NCBI GenBank assembly: GCA_001566295.1
Contig: KQ964248.1
Location: 2,170,001 to 2,234,000, forward strand
DNA length: 64,000 nt
Origin: Microdochium bolleyi
Taxonomy: Eukaryota > Ascomycota > Sordariomycetes > Xylariales > Microdochiaceae
Reading direction: 5' to 3'
The position numbers and the translations under genes were made by a program. A model generated the notes under the pieces. The model was not told where the DNA came from, made no database searches, and saw nothing but the letters and a program-made list of their open reading frames with translations. Below, piece after piece: positions 58,063 to 64,000 of this stretch (within the stretch, counting starts at the first letter, position 1; every line of letters begins with the position of its first letter).

Positions 58063-59076
58063 ATGGCTCAGAACACAACCATCACCACAGCAGGGGAGCC
58101 CACTAGCTTCAACCAGTTCAGCCAGCTCCCGTCAGAAATCCGCATCAAGATATGGCAGTATTCCCTGCCTGAGCCTCGCTTCATTGCCATAAGATCTCCT
58201 CTCCGTGATACACGGCAGCAGGCCAGCACCTCGAGCTCACTGGCAGACGCCCTGGCCGTCTGCCTTGACTTCGACCGCCATAGTGCTCCCATAAAGACCA
58301 GATCCTCACAGAGCTGGCGCTCGACCTCGAAGCCACCCGCCCTACTCCACGTCAGCGCCGAGGCTCGGCACGAAGCACTCAGGTACTACAAGCTGTCACT
58401 GGGGGCAAACGGCTGCAGGCCGCAGATCTACATCGATTTCTCGCGGGACACGCTGTTCTTTGGAGACGCTGAGATCGAAAGCTATTGCGATCCTTTGTGG
58501 TCGACCACGCCGGATCTAAAGTTGGTTCGGCGCCTGGCGATTGTGCCGGAGGGCGCCTGGCGCGTGTTGCGGAGGTGGCAGCATCTTGGGCTCAACTCCG
58601 TAGAAAAGCTGGTGTTTGTGCACGGCTCTGAGGCGCTCGACCCTTTGGCACCACTGCCGCCTCTTATCAAGGATGTCGCAGTCTACGAGGAGATGGATAG
58701 ATGCGGACATGGAGAGAAGGAGGAACAGCTGGAGGGTCAGGAGTCTCACCATAAGGACGACAGAGGACGGGTGGCTCTATTTTTTGCATCTCAGATGCTT
58801 GACGAGGCAGAAGTAGGCCTCGGAGCTGAGGTCAGTAGGATACTGAGAAGGCCCAGCATGGAGCCATCATCTTCGTCCACGGTCCGGGCCTTGCCGCTAC
58901 TACCGTTGTCGCTCCAGCGCATGTCGCGCGACGCTATAATAGCCACGATCACGCGCCAGCAAGACGCGCGCCTCGAGCTCGCCACGCTGATGATGGTGCT
59001 GCCCACGCTGTGGAGCAAGCAGCCGCGCTTGGCGACTGCGATCTTCCAGAGGCCTGGTGCCGGCGCGAGTATTTAG
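58063..59076 (+). CDS. 2EXR-domain protein (fungal, F-box-like N terminus)
   Basis: A single exon encodes 337 residues. The N terminus FNQFSQLPSEIRIKIWQYSL followed by EPRFIAI is the hallmark of the fungal 2EXR family. This family has many copies per genome and unknown function, and its N-terminal helix resembles an F-box. Further family features are the PALLHVSAEARHEALRYYKL stretch and IYIDFSRDTLFFGD. The C-terminal half is variable, with an acidic/Gln stretch and SRILRRPSMEP. The frame is open 18 codons further upstream but without another ATG, and the TATA box supports this start. No membrane or signal segment is seen. By analogy with the family it may act as an adaptor, but no partner can be named. 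Confidence 0.85.
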   Translation: MAQNTTITTAGEPTSFNQFSQLPSEIRIKIWQYSLPEPRFIAIRSPLRDTRQQASTSSSLADALAVCLDFDRHSAPIKTRSSQSWRSTSKPPALLHVSAEARHEALRYYKLSLGANGCRPQIYIDFSRDTLFFGDAEIESYCDPLWSTTPDLKLVRRLAIVPEGAWRVLRRWQHLGLNSVEKLVFVHGSEALDPLAPLPPLIKDVAVYEEMDRCGHGEKEEQLEGQESHHKDDRGRVALFFASQMLDEAEVGLGAEVSRILRRPSMEPSSSSTVRALPLLPLSLQRMSRDAIIATITRQQDARLELATLMMVLPTLWSKQPRLATAIFQRPGAGASI

Positions 59077-59799
59077 TAAGCTCGGGCTCTGTGCCTTTTG
59101 AATTTTGTGTTTAATTTGGGAGTAGCATGGCGTCTGGCCTGGAGGGCAGGAATTATTCTATGTTTTCATGTCCGCATATTGCCGAGACGAAATTTAGCAC
59201 GCCGAAGCGGCATTGGGTAAGGGTATATGTATGATGTTATTGTACTTATGTGTGTCCTGACTAAACAGGGTTTTCTCTAGTTGTTATTGTTCAAGTCGTC
59301 ACTGTCTCTAATTGAACGTCCTATGAAATTGCTCGATCGATTCAGGAATGACGGAATTCTCGAGTATTATTATGACATACTCTCCTATTACCAATGTACA
59401 TGGTCAAACGGTATTTGAATAATTGGGTGCGTAGCGTACCTTAGGGTGCTGAAAGTGGTCCATAGTAATGGCATGCGTAGCCGAACAAACGGACACAGCC
59501 ATTGACTTCCACTGCAACGACTGAAAGACTGCATAAAAGTAAGAAGACGGATATAATTTGGGAACGAATGGTCCACGGAAGGTACATTGCTATCCGTCAC
59601 TCATCCAGATTTGTTTGGCAATTTTCAACCGTAAGTCGCTTGGATATTGTTATATACAGACAGAGTGATATTTTGAACCATGAAAAAAAAAGACGTTTTC
59701 GATCTCGCCAAAAGGATGATTGTAAAACACAGACTACCCTGTATATAGCCTCATCATCACCCCTTCTCCCAACTCTCTCCGTCAAAACATGCAGGCTCT
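59077..59799. other. Convergent intergenic spacer
   Basis: This is the 3' flank of both the 2EXR gene and the nitronate monooxygenase gene. It is AT-rich compared with its surroundings, as usual for fungal 3' flanks. No gene was seen. Confidence 0.6.
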
Positions 59800-60852
59800 T
59801 TACAACCTCGCCTGCGACGACAGATAGGTGTTGCCGAGCTTGAGCATCTCGACGGCCTCGTCGACCATCTCCTTGACGATGACGCCTGCGGGCTGGATGC
59901 TCTTGATGGACCCGGCGACCTGGCCCATGAGATGGGGCGGGTCGATGTCGTTGCCCTCCTCGATGTCGTGCTCGATGGGCACGATGCCGCGGCTGGTGAG
60001 CTCCTTGATCTTTTCGGGCTGCGCGTGCCACTTTGCGACCCACTCGTTGGTGCGCATGCGCAGGGGCCGGCCGGACAGGACGAGCGTGCGCTCGGTGCCG
60101 TCGTAGTCGCAGCTCACGACGCTCTCCTTGTGCTGCTCGGCGCAGTTGGCCTCGACCGAGGCGACGAACCGCGTGCCCACCCACACGCCGACGGCGCCCT
60201 GCATGAGGGAGCTGGCGAGCGAGCGGCCGTTGTAGATGCCTCCTGCGGCGACGACGAGCGCGGGTGAGCCCTTGAGCATGGGAGGGCGGTACTGCCGCGC
60301 GACGTCGACGACGGCGGGGATGAGCACCGAGTTGGCAATGTCGCCCGTGTGGCCGCCGCCCTCGCCGCCCTGGGGGCACACCATGTCGACGCCCAGGTCG
60401 AGCGCCTTCTTGGCGTGCTTCGGGTGGCCGACCATGTTCATGATGTAGATGCCGGCGTCGTGGAGGCGCTTGATGACGTGGGGCGGGGGCACGCCGACGG
60501 CGCAGACGAACAGCACCGCGCCGCTCTCGATGGTGATGTCGATGAGCTCGTCGAGCTTGCCCTTGGTGTAGTCGTGGTTGGTCTTGCGCGCGTTGCCGCC
60601 AACCTGCGGCAGCGCGAGGTCCACGCCGAACGGCAGGCCGGGGGTCTTGAAGTTGGCCTTCATCTCGGCTATGATCTCGCGCAGCTGCTCGGGCGTGTAC
60701 ATGAAGCCGCCGATGACGCCGAGGCCGCCGGCGTTGGACACGGCCGCTGCGAGCAGGCCGCCCGACGTGCGCGCCATGCCGGCGAGGACGATCGGGTGCT
60801 GGATGCCCAGCAGCGTCGTGAGGGGCGTCGTGATGGGGCCTTTGCTCGCCAT
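59800..60852 (-). CDS. Nitronate monooxygenase-like FMN enzyme (2-nitropropane dioxygenase family)
   Basis: A single exon encodes 350 residues starting MASKGPITTPLTTLLGIQHP. The frame stays open 65 codons upstream, but that extension is low in complexity and the family begins at this point. The enzyme is a TIM-barrel flavoprotein that oxidises alkyl nitronates (such as propionate-3-nitronate) to carbonyl products. Motifs seen are PIVLAGMARTSGG near the N terminus, NAGGLGVIGG (40-49), FGVDLALPQ, the GGEGGGHTGD loop (H168) by the flavin, and the FMN phosphate-binding AAGGIYNGR (202-210) with GVWVGTRF (222-229). The NMO/NPD family is broad in fungi, so the substrate is inferred only. No signal peptide is seen and a soluble enzyme is likely. 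It is convergent with the 2EXR gene. Confidence 0.93.
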   Translation of the reverse strand: MASKGPITTPLTTLLGIQHPIVLAGMARTSGGLLAAAVSNAGGLGVIGGFMYTPEQLREIIAEMKANFKTPGLPFGVDLALPQVGGNARKTNHDYTKGKLDELIDITIESGAVLFVCAVGVPPPHVIKRLHDAGIYIMNMVGHPKHAKKALDLGVDMVCPQGGEGGGHTGDIANSVLIPAVVDVARQYRPPMLKGSPALVVAAGGIYNGRSLASSLMQGAVGVWVGTRFVASVEANCAEQHKESVVSCDYDGTERTLVLSGRPLRMRTNEWVAKWHAQPEKIKELTSRGIVPIEHDIEEGNDIDPPHLMGQVAGSIKSIQPAGVIVKEMVDEAVEMLKLGNTYLSSQARL

Positions 60853-61727
60853 GGCTGCGGTCTGTGCGTGAGTTCTGTACTCGGTTGTGTGTCTGTTGTC
60901 TGGTTCGAGTCCGACCCGTCCTGGTATTGTAGAAGTGTGCGTAGGTTTGCGGGAGTGTTGTCGGGAAAGCGCTGGGGAGATAGATACTGTAGGTGAGAGA
61001 GTCGAACAAGGAGGAGTCTGAGCAGGAGAGGCACAGCACAGATGCAAAAGTGTTAAGTACCCTATGGCTGCTCGGCAACACGCAGACCCCAGAACCCCGA
61101 CGGCCCTTGCTCGCTATCGGTCCATGATGCTTCCTTTGAGGGGAACCCCCAGTCCTGTAGGGCAGGCAACTTTTTGGCTGTAGGGAGCTCGGCGCGTTGT
61201 GCCCGAGTCCCCTGGGTGGGGTTTGTCTGGGGGCAAGCGCCATGCGGGGGAAGGTGCTCCACATGCCGAGGCTCGCACTGCCTCCTGCTGGTCGGAGGCG
61301 GCTGACCCCGACCCGCCCTGGAGGACGACATCCGCGCCATGGCCTTGATGCTGGGGAGTCGACTGCCAAGCCCCTGCAGGGCCGAGCAGAGGTGATCTGG
61401 GAGAATGCAGTGGTACCGACGTCAATGGGTTGACCCTGGCTGCTTCTCTGTTACCCCTGCCCAGCCGAGGTAAGGCTGCCCTGAGGGGATCGAGACATTG
61501 AGGACATTGATCATCTCTGTCTGGATTTCCATGTTACAGAGCTTGTTATGAAACGACACTGAAGTTGAAAATTCACCCAGCGACTAGCTGGTGCAAGTAT
61601 GTCCCAAAATGAGGACTCGATTTGCGGGCTCTCACACAGGCCCGTGCTGATTTAGATACAGAGATCGTGGATCATGGGGTATATATACACAGAACACAAT
61701 ACCGACCGATCATTGTCGGCGCACAGA
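60853..61727. other. Intergenic spacer between two minus-strand genes
   Basis: This contains the promoter and leader of the nitronate monooxygenase gene. A GGTTCGAGTCC box near 60901 was tested as a tRNA B-box and rejected. No gene was seen. Confidence 0.55.
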
Positions 61728-63149
61728 TCACCTGAAGTAAGGCAAGCGCGCAGGCACGAACTCATCGGGCTCGGCCGCAGTCGTCCTCGGCCCTGCTGTT
61801 GGTGGTGCTTGAGCTCCGGAGTACGCTTGCGAACCAGCGCTGCCACCAGCCGCGGCTCTCCCAAGCCCTGGTGGCGGTGATGGACTTCGACTCCGAGAAA
61901 TGGTCTCCACCACGGCCCGTTCCGGCACTGGGACGTCTTCGACCTTGACTATCTCTGCCCTCTCCTCGGGGACCGACGCTATCGTAAGGTCCTCCCGGCT
62001 TAGGCCTCTGCGGAGTGCCAACTGCGCTGCTGCGTGCCTCTTCTGCTCCAGCATCTGGACTTCCTCCCGCTCCAGCTCCTCCTCTTCACGCCGCAGGTCA
62101 TCTAATGATGGTATCGAGGCAACCATGGGGCTGACTGTCTCTGAAGAGAAGCTCGGATGAGAACGTATAGATGGCCGCGTATGGACCGAGCCGATGGTTG
62201 TTCTCGAGACGGTCCGACTCATCTTGCCAGCCACGCGCTTGCCTTTGCTGCTCCTCGTCTTATTGCTGGCTCTGTCGTCCACGCGACCAAGTACGGATGC
62301 CAGGTCGTCATCTAGTGGCACCGCATCCTCCTCGCCCTCTCCGTCACTGGGGAACAGGTCCCCTCGTGATCGGAACGAATCGCTCGTGTCCCCGCTACCC
62401 GTAGTACCGCTGCGCTTCCTCGTCGGCATGATGACATCTTCCGCCAGATATTCTTCGTCGCTGTCGAGCTCGACACCGTTCTGGTCCACCGGCCGTTTTG
62501 AGGAGCCGAGCAGGGGCGCGCGTTCGCCCTCGAACTCGTGCTTGAACGCGCCGGGATGTTCCTGGAGATTGGCCGCGCTGGGTTTATACCGTAATGTACC
62601 GCCGATTCTGAACGGTAGCCGTCCGAGAAATCCGATGGCCGAAGTACTCGGTATCACTGTCGGGTCGTCCTTGAGCGTGTCTGTGTTTCGGACGCTGCTG
62701 CCGCCATCGCCAGTGCCTCTCGTCCCATAGCTCATGCCCTTCTGCCTCGCTCTCGGCTGGTCTACGACCTCACCTCCCGACGTCTTCCGCCGTTTCCCCG
62801 TGCCTGCAAGGAGCCGATCCCAGTCCTCGTTCCTCCAGCCGCGCAGTATGCCGCCTCCCTGCTCATCACTGTACAGGTCCTGGTCCCAGTCGTCGTAGAA
62901 GTCGAAGCTGAATTCGGCGTCGTTGCGTGAGCGCCGCCCTTCCCTGGCACGGCGTGCGCGCTCCTCTCGGTCGCCGAAGCATGTCGTGACGCAGTCTCCG
63001 CATGCCCCGGAGATAGAGTCCAAGCATGGATTGATGTATGTGTGCCCAAATGTCCATATCCCGGCAGCTGCATTCTCTGTCACCGTCTCGGTCGTGTGTG
63101 AGATCTGGTTCCACCGTTGGCGGAGTCGAGGATCCTCCAGGAAAGCCAT
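61728..63149 (-). CDS. Fungal protein of unknown function with Cys-rich N terminus
   Basis: A single exon from the ATG at 63149 encodes 473 residues. The conserved-looking part is the first 150 residues: FLEDPRLRQRWNQI, then ENAAAGIWTFGHTYINPCLD, then a Cys cluster (CLDSISGACGDCVTTCF), then ERARRAREGRRSRN and FSFDFYDDWDQDLYSDE with GGILRGWRNEDWDRLLAG. The short hydrophobic stretch (AAAGIWTFGHTYI) beside four Cys residues suggests membrane attachment by palmitoylation, which is inference. The rest is disordered: Ser/Arg/Asp-rich with EEELEREEVQMLEQKRHAAA as coiled coil and many SR and SP pairs. I recall similar uncharacterised proteins in other Sordariomycetes but no function. The frame is open a further 50 codons upstream, with a poor composition there. 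Confidence 0.78.
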   Translation of the reverse strand: MAFLEDPRLRQRWNQISHTTETVTENAAAGIWTFGHTYINPCLDSISGACGDCVTTCFGDREERARRAREGRRSRNDAEFSFDFYDDWDQDLYSDEQGGGILRGWRNEDWDRLLAGTGKRRKTSGGEVVDQPRARQKGMSYGTRGTGDGGSSVRNTDTLKDDPTVIPSTSAIGFLGRLPFRIGGTLRYKPSAANLQEHPGAFKHEFEGERAPLLGSSKRPVDQNGVELDSDEEYLAEDVIMPTRKRSGTTGSGDTSDSFRSRGDLFPSDGEGEEDAVPLDDDLASVLGRVDDRASNKTRSSKGKRVAGKMSRTVSRTTIGSVHTRPSIRSHPSFSSETVSPMVASIPSLDDLRREEEELEREEVQMLEQKRHAAAQLALRRGLSREDLTIASVPEERAEIVKVEDVPVPERAVVETISRSRSPSPPPGLGRAAAGGSAGSQAYSGAQAPPTAGPRTTAAEPDEFVPARLPYFR

Positions 63150-64000
63150 CCCGGAGAGGGCGCAGGCAGCGTTCCTGCGTAGCGTGACTGTAGCGAGATT
63201 TGCGCCGGGGACGGTCTGGTCGAGCTGCCTGTTGCGCCGAGGGCAGTCGCCTGGGAGTCGCAATTGGGCAGTCCTCCGGTAGTCGTGGTTCCCAAGCAAC
63301 CGGCTGCGCTATTGTGTTGAGCCAACGGCAGTAGCGCGGGTGTGCGCATCCGCCATGGGCAGGTGATGTCGACCACAGATGGCTGGTGTGTTGGTCGTCT
63401 GGCTTCGGATGCAAGAAGTGGTGCTGTGTGCTCGGCTGGTGGTCGGTGACCCGACGCCTGATGATCTGCGGAATCCAGTCGGTGGACTGGGCTGGGGCCT
63501 GACGTGGCGAAGGTGGACTGGAAATGGTGATGATGGAAATGGAAGATGGGCTACAGGAGCAAGGGAGCCCGGGGTGGCTGAATTGTGTTGAGGGACTGTT
63601 GCATGCATGCAGGCCTGTCGTCAGCCTGGTTCCGGCAGTGAAGGTGGGTGCATGTGGGCAGCAAATCTGACTCGGATCAGGCAAGGGCTGCAACCACGGA
63701 GTGACACCACCTAGATTGGCAGTGCCTGTCTTCCAGCCCGATTTGCAGATGCACTGCACGAGCTCAGAGTCGGAGAGGAAAGATGGCCACAGTCACAGTG
63801 AGAATGGACATCCCCAGTCGGGCAGCGCTTGCATTGTCGTGAGACGCGAAGGCAATGACCTCATGGTTGGGCGCTTGTGCGAGGTAGCTTAGACGTGGTG
63901 TGCCGGCCCTGACTCGCCGGATCCTGTCTCGCAATCGTGCAAGCGCCGACGCTGGCTGTGTGCTCTGAACGAGACCAGTACGGCAACCAGACAACTTCCA
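63150..64000. other. Upstream region of the last gene to the window edge
   Basis: No supported gene was found. Open frames on both strands are low in complexity (Pro/Ser/His-rich) and lack motifs. Confidence 0.55.

Noticed and set aside
60860..60930. Possible tRNA B-box GGTTCGAGTCC
   Set aside because: T-stem positions beyond three pairs mismatch and there is no matching A-box; it lies in a gene leader.
59597..61369. A 590-codon minus-strand frame overlapping the nitronate monooxygenase gene
   Set aside because: It is read in another frame of the same strand, is Arg/His/Ala-rich and low in complexity, while the overlapping frame has the full flavoenzyme signature.

Overview
This is nuclear DNA of a filamentous ascomycete (Pezizomycotina, probably a Sordariomycete; the class is inference). 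The evidence is short introns of 54-126 bases with GT(A/G)NGT-type donors, CTRAY branch sites and YAG acceptors; interrupted genes of typical fungal families; and no bacterial operons or ribosome binding sites. Sixteen protein genes can be supported, eleven of them with introns placed by joining frames so that family motifs are restored. I found no tRNA, rRNA, transposon or CRISPR array.

Layout. 1-9.8 kb: a membrane-anchored GH16 glycosidase (minus) faces away from a GT2-type polysaccharide synthase (plus) across a 5.5 kb gene-poor interval. 13.5-37.1 kb is the dense housekeeping block: a small NTF2/SnoaL-like protein, VPS54 (GARP tethering complex), MCM5 (replicative helicase), a CCDC137-like basic protein, TFC3 (TFIIIC B-block subunit), the tail-anchored E2 enzyme UBC6, a multi-C2H2 zinc-finger protein and a PFA3-like DHHC palmitoyltransferase. 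At 37.7 kb lies a small acidic protein of unknown function. 38.4-50.6 kb is a 12 kb gene desert that is neither AT-rich nor obviously RIP-mutated. 50.6-63.1 kb holds a PLC-delta-type phospholipase C (PLC1), an unrecognised polytopic membrane protein, a 2EXR-domain protein, a nitronate monooxygenase-like flavoprotein and a fungal protein of unknown function with a Cys-rich N terminus.

The genes do not form a pathway or a secondary-metabolite cluster. Loose themes are cell wall and hyphal surface (GH16, GT2), membrane traffic and lipid signalling (VPS54, PFA3, PLC1, UBC6), and nuclear growth functions (MCM5, TFC3, CCDC137-like). The clearest regulatory signal is a pair of ACGCGT (MCB) boxes ahead of MCM5, as expected for MBF-controlled G1/S expression.

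Points worth a second look: four introns that are multiples of three without a stop codon; AT-hooks and a C2HC finger inside the TFC3 protein; the gene desert with a few ORF-like islands, a perfect 9-bp hairpin and short satellites; and a possible upstream Cys pair that makes the start of the zinc-finger gene uncertain.
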